A program made the position numbers and the translations under genes. From contig JBEKFQ010000001.1 in NCBI GenBank assembly GCA_050013235.1, positions 1 to 64,000 on the forward strand: DNA of 64,000 bases, read 5' to 3'. The first letter of the stretch is position 1, and each line of letters begins with the position of its first letter. Shown here piece after piece: positions 8,413-17,010 of the stretch. Under the pieces are notes generated by a model. That model worked only from the letters and a program-made list of their open reading frames with translations, made no database searches and had not been told where the DNA came from. The stretch is from RH-AL1 sp050013235 (GTDB lineage: Bacteria; Pseudomonadota; Alphaproteobacteria; Rhizobiales; Beijerinckiaceae).

Positions 8413-8488
8413 ACGGACGGGTTGTTCCCCTTAGCCAGTAATGCCGGAATCTGCTTAAATCTCGTGGAACACCGCACGGGGGCTTGTC

Positions 8489-9289
8489 ATGATTTCGCGC
8501 CTTGGACTGATCGCGGTTTTGGCTTTGGCCATTTCGCCGTGCCATGCCGATCCGGCTACGCCTCCGACGCTGGCCGAGGCGTTCAGGCTCATCTCCTCGA
8601 AGCCCAAGGTCGATCTCACCCATACTTTCGGGCCGGACACGCCGGTCTGGTCCGGCTTTGGCCAGGCCAGAATGACGCCGGCCGCCGATCCCAAGACGCA
8701 TGAGCCCTATACGGTCGCTAAGGATGGATTTCGCGCGACCTTTTACGAAATGGTCGGGCAATACGGCACCCATGTCGACCCGCCCGCGCATTTCTCGGAC
8801 ACCGGCGCGACGATGGATCAAATTCCGCTCGACGACATGATCCTGCCGCTGATCGTGCTCGACGACACGCCCTATCTCGCCGCCGATCCCGCCCATGCCT
8901 TTTCCGTGGCTGATCTTCTCGCCTGGGAAAAGCTGCATGGTCGCGTGCCCAAGGGGTCTTTCGCGGCGCTGCGCACGGATATGTCGAAGGATTGGACCGC
9001 CAATCCCGGACGCTTCAAGCGCGATCCCTTTCCCGCCTGGTCGCTCGAGGTGCTGAAGATGCTGGTGGAACAGCGCGGCGTGGTCGCCATCGGCCACGAG
9101 GCCATGGATACCGATACGACGAAGGACATGGCGGGCGAAACCTACATCCTCGGCAGCGGACATTTTCAGATCGAGGTGATGGACAATCTCGATAAGGTTC
9201 CGCCCACCGGCGCCTATATCGTGGTGAGCTGGCCCAAGGTGAGGGATGGTTTGGGCTTTCCCGCAAGGGCCTATGCGGTGCTGCCCTAA
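8489..9289 (+). CDS. Secreted cyclase-family (kynurenine formamidase-like) protein
   Basis: The 266-residue protein has a signal peptide (1-20, ending CHA) and a cyclase fold (PF04199 type). The metal motif HGTHxDxPxHF appears as YGTHVDPPAHF near residue 90, keeping the second His, the Asp and the last His. VDLTHTFGPDTPVW near 40 and AIGHEAMDTD near 190 are further family marks. Members are metal-dependent hydrolases such as kynurenine formamidase, but many are unassigned. Periplasmic location makes tryptophan breakdown unlikely as the main role. The substrate is unknown. It appears monocistronic. Confidence 0.85.
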   Translation: MISRLGLIAVLALAISPCHADPATPPTLAEAFRLISSKPKVDLTHTFGPDTPVWSGFGQARMTPAADPKTHEPYTVAKDGFRATFYEMVGQYGTHVDPPAHFSDTGATMDQIPLDDMILPLIVLDDTPYLAADPAHAFSVADLLAWEKLHGRVPKGSFAALRTDMSKDWTANPGRFKRDPFPAWSLEVLKMLVEQRGVVAIGHEAMDTDTTKDMAGETYILGSGHFQIEVMDNLDKVPPTGAYIVVSWPKVRDGLGFPARAYAVLP

Positions 9290-9402
9290 AACCAGGAATC
9301 AGGACCGGGCGCTCGTTTCCGGCCGCTGGCGTGATTTCGTGAACCTTCCGGCTCTACCGCGCGACACAGCGATATCGCGGGATAACGCGAAGGAGCGCCA
9401 TC

Positions 9403-9633
9403 ATGAAACACGTGAGACTCGACGAGCTTCTCGCTACGTCTTGCACTTTCCCCTCGAGCGGTGCGCCGGCGGCTTGCGCCTGTCACGGGCGGCTCCGCGC
9501 CAACCCCTATGCCGCCCCCTCGGGTCGCGGCCCCGCGCGGATCGAGACTTGTCCAGGCTGCGGCGAACTCCTCGCCGCTCCGGCCGCCGATGCCAGCGCG
9601 CTGAGGATCGTTATTGCCAACGATTTAATTTGA
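9403..9633 (+). CDS. Small Cys-rich hypothetical protein
   Basis: The frame encodes 76 residues with CACH near residue 25 and CPGC near 50, a spacing that could bind zinc, though the ligand set is not that of a known ribbon. AAGGAG lies 9 nt before the ATG, the best argument that it is translated. No signal peptide is seen. It sits alone between the cyclase gene and gyrA. The 190 bp that follow up to gyrA show no gene. Confidence 0.45.
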   Translation: MKHVRLDELLATSCTFPSSGAPAACACHGRLRANPYAAPSGRGPARIETCPGCGELLAAPAADASALRIVIANDLI

Positions 9634-9820
9634 ACGCTGGGGCATGCATGTTGGCGGGCATATTTCCGGCGCCTAATGCCGTGGTGCTCCGCTCCGCCGG
9701 GCCTGGCCGTGACAAGCACCTCCCTTTTCCCCGCCTATCGCACCCGCCGCCCTAGAGTTTTCCCGCGCGTCCCTATAGAGTCTGCGCCTAAACCTCCAAC
9801 CCGCGTGTGGACCCTCAATT

Positions 9821-12607
9821 TTGGCCGATAAACCCGACAACGAACCGCCGGCTTCGCCTGGCTTCGACGTCCGCCCCGTTTCGATTTCCGATGAGATGCG
9901 CCGGAGCTATCTCGATTACGCTATGAGCGTGATCGTCAGCCGCGCATTGCCCGACGTGCGCGACGGCTTGAAGCCCGTGCACCGGCGCATCCTGCATTCC
10001 ATGCAGGAGCAGAATCATCTGCCCGACCGCCCTTATGTGAAATCCGCCCGTATCGTCGGCGACGTCATGGGTAAGTACCATCCCCATGGCGATAGCGCGA
10101 TTTACGACGCGTTGGTCCGCATGGCGCAGAACTTTTCGCTGCGGCTGCCGCTGATCGACGGGCAGGGCAATTTCGGCTCGGTGGATGGCGATCCGCCGGC
10201 CGCCATGCGTTACACCGAATCGCGGCTCGCCCGGCCCGCCTTGGCCTTGATCGAGGATATCGATTCCGACACCGTCGACTTCCAGCCGAATTATGACGGC
10301 AAGGAGCGCGAGCCGGTCGTTCTGCCGGCCCGCTTCCCCAATCTGCTCGTCAATGGCGCGGGCGGCATCGCGGTCGGCATGGCGACCAATATTCCGCCGC
10401 ATAATCTCGGCGAGATCATCGATGCCACGATCGCGCTGATCGACGATCCCGAACTGTCGCTCGAAGCCCTGATCGAGTTGATTCCCGGCCCCGATTTCCC
10501 CACCGGCGGGGCGATCCTCGGCCGCTCGGGCGTGCGCTCCGCCTATATGACCGGGCGCGGCTCGGTGGTGGTGCGGGCCAAGGTCGAGGTCGAGAGCCTG
10601 CGCAAGGAGCGCGAGGCTCTGATCGTCACGGAGATCCCCTATCAGGTCAATAAAGCGACCTTGATCGAGAAGATCGCCGAACTCGTCCGCGAGAAGAAGA
10701 TCGAGGGCATTTCGGACTTGCGCGACGAATCCGACCGCGACGGGATGCGGATCGTGATCGAGCTGAAGCGCGACGCCGTCAGCGATGTCGTGCTGAACCA
10801 GCTCTGGCGCTTTACCGCCATGCAGTCCTCGTTCGGCTGCAACATGATCGCGCTGAACGGCGGCCGGCCGGAACTGATGAATATCCGCGATTTTCTGGTG
10901 GCCTTCGTCGACTTCCGCGAGGAGGTCGTCACGCGGCGCACGAAATTCCGGCTGAACAAGGCGCGGGATGCCGCCCATCTCCAGGTCGGTCTCGCCATCG
11001 CGGTCGCCAATATCGACGAGGTGATTCACCTCATCCGGACCTCGCCGGACACCGCCGCCGCGCGCGAATCGCTCATGGTCCGCGCTTGGCCCGCCAAGGA
11101 TATGGCGCCGCTGATCGCGCTGATCGCCGATCCCCGCCATGCCTTGCAGGAGGACGGGCTCTATCGCCTCTCCGAGGCGCAAGCGCGTGCCATCTTGGAG
11201 TTGCGCCTGCAACGGCTCACTGCTTTGGGCCGCGAGGAAATCGCCGAAGCGCTCAACAAGCTGGCGGTCGAAATCGCCGATTATCTCGACATTCTACGCT
11301 CCCGCGAGCGGCTGTTCGGCATCATCAAGGACGAGATGATCGCGGTGCGCACGGCCTATGCCACGCCCCGGCGCACGCAAATTCTCGAAAGCGTCGAAGG
11401 CGTCGAGGACGAGGATCTGATCCAGCGCGAGGACATGGTCGTCACGGTGTCGCATGGCGGTTATGTCAAGCGCGTGCCGCTCTCGACCTACCGGGCGCAA
11501 CGGCGCGGCGGCAAGGGCCGCTCGGGCATGCAGACGCGCGAAGAGGATTTCGTGGCGCGGCTCTTCGTCGCCTCGACCCACACGCCGATCCTGTTCTTCT
11601 CCTCGCGCGGCCAAGTTTATAAGGAAAAGGTGTGGCGCTTGCCGCTCGCCGCTCCGCAAGCGCGGGGCAAGGCCTTGATCAACATGCTGCCGCTGGAGCA
11701 GGGCGAGCGCATCACCACCATCATGCCGCTGCCCGAGGACGAGGAGAGCTGGGCCACGCTCGACGTCATGTTCGCGACGACGCGCGGCACGGTGCGGCGC
11801 AACAAGCTCTCCGATTTCGCCCAGGTGAACCGCGCCGGCAAGATCGCCATGCGGCTCGATGCCGGCGAGGAAATCGTCGACGTCCAGATCTGCCAGGAGA
11901 ACGACGACACGCTGCTGACCACGCAAAAGGGCCAGTGCATCCGCTTCCCCGTGACCGATGTGCGCGTCTTCAAGGGGCGCGATTCCATGGGCGTCCGTGG
12001 GATTTCGCTGGCCGAAGGGGATCGTGTGATCGCGCTCGCCATCTTGCGCCATATGGAGGCTGATGCCGGCGAGCGCGTCGCCTATCTCAAGATGCGCCGC
12101 GCGGTGGCGGGGGAAGCCAATCTCGAAGCCGGAGCCGAGGCCGGCACCGAAGTTGGGCCGGAGGATACCGCCGCCGAGGGGCAAGAGGCCGAGGAAGTCA
12201 TGGCCTCTACGCTGCCGCAAGAACGCTATGTCGAGATGTCGCTGGCCGAACAGATCATTTTGACGATCTCGGCGAATGGCTTCGGCAAGCGCACGTCTTC
12301 GTTCGAGTACCGCATCACCGGACGCGGCGGCAAAGGCATCGTCGCCATGGCCGTCAATGCCCGCAACGGCCCGCTCGTCGCCTCCATGCCGGTGGAAGAT
12401 GGCGACGGCCTGATGCTGGTCACCAACGGCGGGCAGCTCATCCGCGTGCCCGTCGACGGCATCCGCGTGGCTGGGCGCGGCACCCAAGGCGTCATCGTAT
12501 TCAACACCGGACCGGACGAGCAGGTCGTGTCGGTGGAGCGCATCCCGGCGGAGGAGGATGAAACCGGGAGTGACGAGACCGCGCCGGAGGAGGGCGGGGA
12601 GGGGTGA
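9821..12607 (+). CDS. gyrA: DNA gyrase subunit A
   Basis: GyrA is the DNA-cleaving and religating subunit of gyrase, which introduces negative supercoils with GyrB. The 928-residue protein has the N-terminal breakage-reunion domain with catalytic Tyr131 in AMRYTESRL, followed by a beta-pinwheel C-terminal domain. The GyrA box is present as QRRGGKGRSG, separating it from ParC. The quinolone region reads HPHGDSAIYDALVRMAQ, with Ser92 and Asp96 (Escherichia coli Ser83 and Asp87), the usual sensitive-type residues. The domain has an inserted Ala/Glu-rich stretch near 770-790 and an acidic tail. It starts with TTG at 9821, the only suitable start in frame; no strong ribosome site is visible. Confidence 0.97.
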   Translation: MADKPDNEPPASPGFDVRPVSISDEMRRSYLDYAMSVIVSRALPDVRDGLKPVHRRILHSMQEQNHLPDRPYVKSARIVGDVMGKYHPHGDSAIYDALVRMAQNFSLRLPLIDGQGNFGSVDGDPPAAMRYTESRLARPALALIEDIDSDTVDFQPNYDGKEREPVVLPARFPNLLVNGAGGIAVGMATNIPPHNLGEIIDATIALIDDPELSLEALIELIPGPDFPTGGAILGRSGVRSAYMTGRGSVVVRAKVEVESLRKEREALIVTEIPYQVNKATLIEKIAELVREKKIEGISDLRDESDRDGMRIVIELKRDAVSDVVLNQLWRFTAMQSSFGCNMIALNGGRPELMNIRDFLVAFVDFREEVVTRRTKFRLNKARDAAHLQVGLAIAVANIDEVIHLIRTSPDTAAARESLMVRAWPAKDMAPLIALIADPRHALQEDGLYRLSEAQARAILELRLQRLTALGREEIAEALNKLAVEIADYLDILRSRERLFGIIKDEMIAVRTAYATPRRTQILESVEGVEDEDLIQREDMVVTVSHGGYVKRVPLSTYRAQRRGGKGRSGMQTREEDFVARLFVASTHTPILFFSSRGQVYKEKVWRLPLAAPQARGKALINMLPLEQGERITTIMPLPEDEESWATLDVMFATTRGTVRRNKLSDFAQVNRAGKIAMRLDAGEEIVDVQICQENDDTLLTTQKGQCIRFPVTDVRVFKGRDSMGVRGISLAEGDRVIALAILRHMEADAGERVAYLKMRRAVAGEANLEAGAEAGTEVGPEDTAAEGQEAEEVMASTLPQERYVEMSLAEQIILTISANGFGKRTSSFEYRITGRGGKGIVAMAVNARNGPLVASMPVEDGDGLMLVTNGGQLIRVPVDGIRVAGRGTQGVIVFNTGPDEQVVSVERIPAEEDETGSDETAPEEGGEG

Positions 12608-13627
12608 TTAAACCCCGCTTGGTACAGGTTCGATGTCCGTTTTCCGCCAAGCGCTTGGCGTTCTGCCCGTCCAGCGGCGGAAAGATCTCGTGAAATGGGA
12701 TTGGTCGCTGAAACCAAGCGCGTAGGCAATATCCGTCATGGAATCGCCTTCACCGATCATCGAAACGGCATGCGCCCGAAGCGCCGTATCGCGCACGTGT
12801 TGGAACGTGGTGCCCTGGTCGTTCAGGTGTCTTTGGAGCGTGCGAGGCGCGAGGCCCAACCGGCGCGCGGTGCGGTTGAGGCTTGGACGCTGGTTGCCTA
12901 GCCCCGAAAGGATCGCCTGTTCGACCTCGTGAAGAGGCGAATCTCCCGATGGCATGGGGTCGAGAGGGCGCGGTTCGATGGGCGCGCGGTTGATCCATTC
13001 CAGCATTTCGGCGGGGAAACAGACCGACGTTGTTTCTCCATGCTCCAGCGAGCAGCCAAACATCTGTTCGATGGAGGATTTCGAAACGAGGGTTGCGCCT
13101 GGCACGGTGACCTTGCGCGGAACCCAGCTGGATCCGCCAAACCGGCGAATGATCGCAAGCATATAGCCAATGGCGAGAATATCATTTTGTTGCCGCCCGA
13201 TGACGGTGCGATCGGTGACATCGTAAGTCAGGCTTGCCCAGCGGCCTTCGATCGAAAGCCGCAAAGTCGTGGCGGTCTGTAACGCCGCTGAAATTTCGGT
13301 AATGGCGACGTTTAATGCTTCGCGGAGGGCCGGTTGCGCGGCGATCAGCGTGCCATAGGAGCCAAGGCCCTTCAGCCCGGCTTCCACCGACAGCCGCGCG
13401 GCGACCGCTGGATCGCCGATTTCCTTCGCGGCCGCCTGTAAGAGGGCGAACTGGTCTTTCAAGAAGATGAGCCCGTTTGGCCGTTCGACGACGCGCTGCG
13501 AGAGATCGGCCTGCCTGAAAACACGAGCGGTCGATCCGCCCGCGCGGGCGACGGTGTCGAGGATGGAGCCGATCGTGCAGGTTCGCGTCAGACCATATCC
13601 GGCCATTTCTTCTCCGGCGCTCTTCAA
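12608..13627 (-). CDS. AraC-family transcriptional regulator (OruR-like)
   Basis: The 339-residue protein has an N-terminal arabinose-binding-like domain of the PF12625 type (about 20-210) and a C-terminal AraC HTH (about 240-330) with TARRLGLAPRTLQRHLNDQGTTF and the family signature DIAYALGFSDQSHFTRSFRRWTG. Regulators of this type respond to small molecules and often act on neighbouring catabolic genes, but no catabolic gene is adjacent. Its TAA abuts the gyrA TGA with zero spacing, so the two genes are convergent with no room for a separate terminator. The divergent partner at 13732 encodes a secreted DUF2380 protein and is a possible target. Confidence 0.9.
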   Translation of the reverse strand: MKSAGEEMAGYGLTRTCTIGSILDTVARAGGSTARVFRQADLSQRVVERPNGLIFLKDQFALLQAAAKEIGDPAVAARLSVEAGLKGLGSYGTLIAAQPALREALNVAITEISAALQTATTLRLSIEGRWASLTYDVTDRTVIGRQQNDILAIGYMLAIIRRFGGSSWVPRKVTVPGATLVSKSSIEQMFGCSLEHGETTSVCFPAEMLEWINRAPIEPRPLDPMPSGDSPLHEVEQAILSGLGNQRPSLNRTARRLGLAPRTLQRHLNDQGTTFQHVRDTALRAHAVSMIGEGDSMTDIAYALGFSDQSHFTRSFRRWTGRTPSAWRKTDIEPVPSGV

Positions 13628-13731
13628 CCTCCCAACAAACCCATACGGCGCGTAAAGGCAAGCCCGGCACGCCGCTAGAGCCTAAACCCTGGCCCAGGCC
13701 GGCAAAGTCCGGCGCATCGGAGGAAAGAACA

Positions 13732-14262
13732 ATGGGAAAATGTTCAGTATCGCGGATCCGCCAAATAGGCTTGGCTGTCGCGGGCGTCGTCATGGCATGG
13801 AGCACGACGGGTTTCGCGGCCAACAACCCGCCGGGAAAGATCGCAGTCGCCGATTTCGATTATCTCGACACGTCGCAGGAAGCCAAGGATCAGACGGCCG
13901 ACCATGAGCGGCGCCTGCGTGAATTTGGCGATATTCTCAAGGCGAAACTTTCGGCATCGTCGTTCCAGGCGGTCGCCGTCGCGTGCGACAAGCCCGCATG
14001 CTCCGTAACGACTCTCGGGCCGGAGACTCTCCTGGCGGACGCGAAGGCGCAAGGCGCCCGTTACCTCGTTTATGGCGGCGTGCATAAATTCAGCACCCTG
14101 GTCCAATGGATGAAACTCGAAATGATCGATCTCCAGACCGGCGCGATGGTCGCCTCCAAGCTCGTGACGTTCCGGGGCGATACCGACGAAGCCTACCGCC
14201 GCGCGGCGGATTTTGCCTTGGAGGATATCCTGCTTCCCCCGCTCCGCGGCCAGAACTTTTGA
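13732..14262 (+). CDS. Secreted DUF2380-family protein
   Basis: The 176-residue protein has a signal peptide (1-29, ending GFA) and a DUF2380-like domain: KIAVADFDYLDTSQE, then LREFGDILKAKL, a conserved Cys pair in ACDKPAC, and YLVYGGVHKFSTLVQWMKLEMIDLQTG. The fold recalls periplasmic proteins that gather lipoprotein-type components, but no role is established. GGAGGAAAG lies just upstream of the ATG. It is divergent from the AraC-type gene, and the 104-bp gap must hold both promoters. Confidence 0.8.
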   Translation: MGKCSVSRIRQIGLAVAGVVMAWSTTGFAANNPPGKIAVADFDYLDTSQEAKDQTADHERRLREFGDILKAKLSASSFQAVAVACDKPACSVTTLGPETLLADAKAQGARYLVYGGVHKFSTLVQWMKLEMIDLQTGAMVASKLVTFRGDTDEAYRRAADFALEDILLPPLRGQNF

Positions 14263-14379
14263 GGCCGCGATAATTGCGGCATCGTGTATCCGGACGGCCG
14301 CTTGAACCAGCGTGCCGGCCGGATGGACGCGGCGTGAATGAGAGTGAGAAGATCGCGCTGGAGGAAGGCGGGACGGGCT

Positions 14380-14778
14380 TTATTGCAATTTTAGGACGGG
14401 AACCAGCGTTGTGAAATGCTCGACGAAACGCTTTGCGCTTTCGAGAGCATCAGCGGATTCCTTGGCCGGTGTAACGGCTTCGTCGCCAGTAAAATAATCG
14501 GCCACGGATTTAAACTCATAGGCCTGGGATAAAAAACGCCTCAAAGCGTGATCGACGCGCGTGTCATCTTTCGTCAGCCGGAAAAATTCGGTCTGCACGC
14601 CATGATGGGATTTTGACGTTTTTCCCGTTCGTTCAAATATATAGGCTTGAGCCGCGTGAAAACTTGCGAGGTAAGCGGCTCTTGCGGCATCCTCATGAAG
14701 ACTAACAGTCATCATGATACGAGCTCGGGCAATGCATATGTTTGCTTGTTCAATATACTTTGCGGATTCAGGTTTCAT
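14380..14778 (-). CDS. HEPN-domain protein of an MNT/HEPN pair
   Basis: The 132-residue all-helical protein resembles HEPN (PF05168): DAARAAYLASFHAAQAYIFERTG, then SHHGVQTEFF, and AYEFKSVADYF. HEPN partners of minimal nucleotidyltransferases include toxin RNases with the motif Rx4-6H. That motif is not evident here, so this copy belongs to the HEPN branch without the recognised RNase site, or it is inactive. Its ATG overlaps the MNT gene stop by 4 nt, so the two are translationally coupled with the MNT gene first. A toxin-antitoxin role is inferred only from this pairing. Confidence 0.8.
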   Translation of the reverse strand: MKPESAKYIEQANICIARARIMMTVSLHEDAARAAYLASFHAAQAYIFERTGKTSKSHHGVQTEFFRLTKDDTRVDHALRRFLSQAYEFKSVADYFTGDEAVTPAKESADALESAKRFVEHFTTLVPVLKLQ

Positions 14779-15098
14779 ATATCCCGCCCGTCGCGGCGGA
14801 TGTCATGCATGATGGGGGTTCTGTCGCGATAGGCCGCCGCCGGAAAAGGTTTTGTGTCGAAGAAAACCCCTGTGCCGTCAATGAAATCGACCCGCAAATC
14901 GGCAAGACGATGAACCTCTTTCCAACGGTCCGGCAAGCTTTTCAAGAAGACCGCGACGTCATAGTCCGATTCAGGATGCGCGTCGCCGCGGGCGCGTGAG
15001 CCATAGAGCACGACACGGTCGATTTGTTCCCCGTAGAGATCATCCAAGGCCGCGCGGAACTTGGATATGATGGGATCGTTCATTGTTTTAACGTTCAT
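14775..15098 (-). CDS. Minimal nucleotidyltransferase (MNT) domain protein
   Basis: The 107-residue protein has the MNT signature GSRARGDAHPESDYDVAV, with GSx10DxD intact at about residues 32-46, plus a later acidic residue in DFIDGTG as the third carboxylate. Proteins of the MntA type transfer AMP to their HEPN partner and neutralise it. The HEPN gene follows directly with a 4-nt overlap. The ATG at 15098 has AAAGAGA upstream; an internal ATG at 15083 is possible. A promoter would lie in the 166 bp shared with coaD. Confidence 0.85.
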   Translation of the reverse strand: MNVKTMNDPIISKFRAALDDLYGEQIDRVVLYGSRARGDAHPESDYDVAVFLKSLPDRWKEVHRLADLRVDFIDGTGVFFDTKPFPAAAYRDRTPIMHDIRRDGRDI

Positions 15099-15264
15099 AA
15101 TTTCTCTTTCTCACAGCTGGAACGTATAGCACATATCGCGGTTCGGCTGCCAGGCAGGTCACTGCCACGTGGTCCACGCCATCAGATATGGTCACGCGAG
15201 CGAAACTGCGCTAACAGCTGGAAAAACAATCCGCATTTCCGGCGAAAGCTCAACCGGCAAACCC

Positions 15265-15780
15265 ATGTCCCGCACCGCCCTCTTCATCGGTTCCTTCGAC
15301 CCCGTGACCAACGGCCACGTGGCGCTCATCGCCCAGGCGGCGAAGCTTTGCGACGTGCTGGTGGTCGCCATCGGCGTGCATGCCGGCAAGGCGCCTTTGT
15401 TTCCGGTGGAGGAGCGGCGGCTGCTGATCGCGGCGAGTTGCGCGCCGGCACTGGCCCAAACCGCCTGTGCGCTGCATGTCGAGACGTTCGACGGGCTTGC
15501 CGTAGAGGCCGCGAGGACGCATGGAGCCTCGATCATCATTCGCGGTCTTCGCGATGGGACCGATCTCGATTACGAGATGCAAATGGCGGGCATGAATGGC
15601 GCGATGGCGCCAGGCGTTCAGACGATCTTTCTGCCGGCGCCGCCAGAGGTTCGTCACATTACCGCGACATTGGTCAGGCAGATCGCGCAAATGGGGGGCG
15701 ATGTCTCGCCCTTCGTCCCCGCGCCCGTGGCCCGGGCACTCCGGGCGAAATTCGAGAAAACAGGAACGAAAACAGCATGA
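15265..15780 (+). CDS. coaD: Phosphopantetheine adenylyltransferase
   Basis: CoaD joins 4'-phosphopantetheine and ATP to give dephospho-CoA, the fourth step from pantothenate to coenzyme A, in the cytoplasm. The 171-residue protein shows the nucleotidyltransferase motif as GSFDPVTNGH at the N-terminus and the ITATLVRQIA segment matching ISSTxVR near residue 130. IIRGLRDGTDLDYE is the usual central block. The start at 15265 gives the family's normal length; no strong ribosome site is seen. Its TGA overlaps the next ATG by 4 nt (ATGA), coupling it to the periplasmic cyclophilin gene. Confidence 0.95.
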   Translation: MSRTALFIGSFDPVTNGHVALIAQAAKLCDVLVVAIGVHAGKAPLFPVEERRLLIAASCAPALAQTACALHVETFDGLAVEAARTHGASIIIRGLRDGTDLDYEMQMAGMNGAMAPGVQTIFLPAPPEVRHITATLVRQIAQMGGDVSPFVPAPVARALRAKFEKTGTKTA

Positions 15781-16364
15781 ACTTCGATCGCCGCGCCCTT
15801 TTCGGCGCTTTCGCCGGTACGCTTTTGGTTGGTGCGGCTCTGCTGCCCCTCGCCGGGTCCGCCATGGCCGCCCCCGCGGCCGATCCCGCTCACCAAATCG
15901 TCCTCACGACCAAGGACGGCAGGGTGGTGATCCAGTTGCGGGCCGATCTCGCGCCGAATCACGTCAAGCAGATCGAGACGCTGATCTCTCAGAAATTCTA
16001 CGATGGGATCGTCTTCCATCGCGTCATCGCCGGCTTTATGGCGCAGACGGGCGATCCCACAGGCACCGGCGGCGGCGGCTCCCAGCTGCCCAACCTCAAG
16101 GCGGAGTTCTCCAGCGAGCCCTTCGTGCGCGGAACGATCGGCATGGCGCGAACGCAGGATCCCAATTCGGCCAATTCGCAATTCTTCATCTGTTTCGACG
16201 ACGCCTCTTTCCTCAACGGGAAATATACGGTCGTCGGCCAGGTGATCTCCGGCATGGATGTTGTGGACAAGATCAAAAAAGGTTCGAGCGAGGCAAACGG
16301 CGCGGTGAGCGATCCCGACAAAATCATGACCTTGCGTATGGCGAACGCGAAGCCCGTAAAGTAA
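15777..16364 (+). CDS. Exported cyclophilin-type peptidyl-prolyl isomerase
   Basis: The 195-residue protein catalyses proline cis-trans isomerisation during protein folding. A signal sequence with twin arginines (FDRRALFGAF) and an Ala-rich cleavage region ending AMA suggests export, possibly by Tat. The cyclophilin core shows FHRVIAGFMAQTGDPTGTG, the catalytic Arg in FHRV, NSANSQFFICF and FLNGKYTVVGQV. The gene is coupled to coaD by a 4-nt overlap and is followed by a cytoplasmic paralogue, giving one exported and one cytosolic cyclophilin in tandem. Confidence 0.92.
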   Translation: MNFDRRALFGAFAGTLLVGAALLPLAGSAMAAPAADPAHQIVLTTKDGRVVIQLRADLAPNHVKQIETLISQKFYDGIVFHRVIAGFMAQTGDPTGTGGGGSQLPNLKAEFSSEPFVRGTIGMARTQDPNSANSQFFICFDDASFLNGKYTVVGQVISGMDVVDKIKKGSSEANGAVSDPDKIMTLRMANAKPVK

Positions 16365-16481
16365 GTCCGCGGGGCGCCGCTGTTTACGGCGGCGCCCAGA
16401 GCGGCTATTGGGGCCGCCACGTCCTCATCCGCTTCGCCGCCCGGCATGAAAAGGGCGGCTCTTTCATTTTAGGAGATCCCC

Positions 16482-16937
16482 ATGGCAGAGCCTGGCAACA
16501 CCCTGACACTCGAGACGACCAAGGGCCCCGTGGTGATCGAGATGCGTCCCGATCTCGCGCCCAACCATGTCGCCCATATCAAGAAGCTCGTGGGAGAGAA
16601 ATTTTACGACGGGATCGTCTTTCACCGCGTCATCGACGGCTTCATGGCCCAGACCGGTTGCCCCAATGGCACCGGCACGGGCGGATCGAAATATCCGAAT
16701 CTGAAGCAAGAATTCAATGCCGAGCCGCATGTGCGCGGCACCTGCTCCATGGCGCGGGCGCAGAACCCGGATTCGGCCAATTCGCAATTCTTCATCTGCT
16801 TCGACGACGCGGGCTTCCTCAACAAGCAATATACGGTTTGGGGCAAGGTCGTGTCGGGCATGGAGAATGTCGATAAGATCAAGCGCGGCGAGCCCGTGCG
16901 CGATCCCGATAAGATCATTTCCGCGACGCTGAGCTGA
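16482..16937 (+). CDS. Cytoplasmic cyclophilin-type peptidyl-prolyl isomerase
   Basis: This 151-residue cyclophilin lacks a signal peptide, so it should act in the cytosol. It has FHRVIDGFMAQTGCPNGTG with the catalytic Arg, NSANSQFFICFDDAGFLN and YTVWGKVVSGMENV. It is closely similar to the exported protein encoded just before, pointing to a tandem duplication followed by loss or gain of the signal. TAGGAGATCCCC before the ATG supplies a good ribosome site. Confidence 0.93.
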   Translation: MAEPGNTLTLETTKGPVVIEMRPDLAPNHVAHIKKLVGEKFYDGIVFHRVIDGFMAQTGCPNGTGTGGSKYPNLKQEFNAEPHVRGTCSMARAQNPDSANSQFFICFDDAGFLNKQYTVWGKVVSGMENVDKIKRGEPVRDPDKIISATLS

Positions 16938-16960
16938 GATCGCGGTTTAGCGCCACAGCC

Positions 16961-16992
16961 TGCATGCCCGGCCATGTGCCGGGCATCTGCAT
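16961..16992 (+). terminator. Hairpin after the cyclophilin genes
   Basis: A perfect 8-bp stem TGCCCGGC (16965-16972) / GCCGGGCA (16978-16985) with loop CATGT, flanked by outer TGCA pairing, lies 27 nt after the stop. It is followed by ATTTAG rather than a true U-tract, so termination is likely but weak. It lies only 18 nt before queA. Confidence 0.45.
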
Positions 16993-17010
16993 TTAGGCAC
17001 GTCTCCCGCC

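Noticed and set aside
7888..8477. Two overlapping minus-strand frames opposite the proline-rich gene at 8008
   Set aside because: Codon bias and a plausible start favour the plus frame; the minus frames lack ribosome sites and family resemblance, though the plus gene itself is only moderately supported.
9815..11212. Long open frame antisense to gyrA, about 465 codons, with others like it antisense to queA/tgt, ctaD, suf and glmS genes
   Set aside because: High-GC coding sequence leaves long open frames on the opposite strand. These have no family resemblance and lie exactly opposite well-supported genes.
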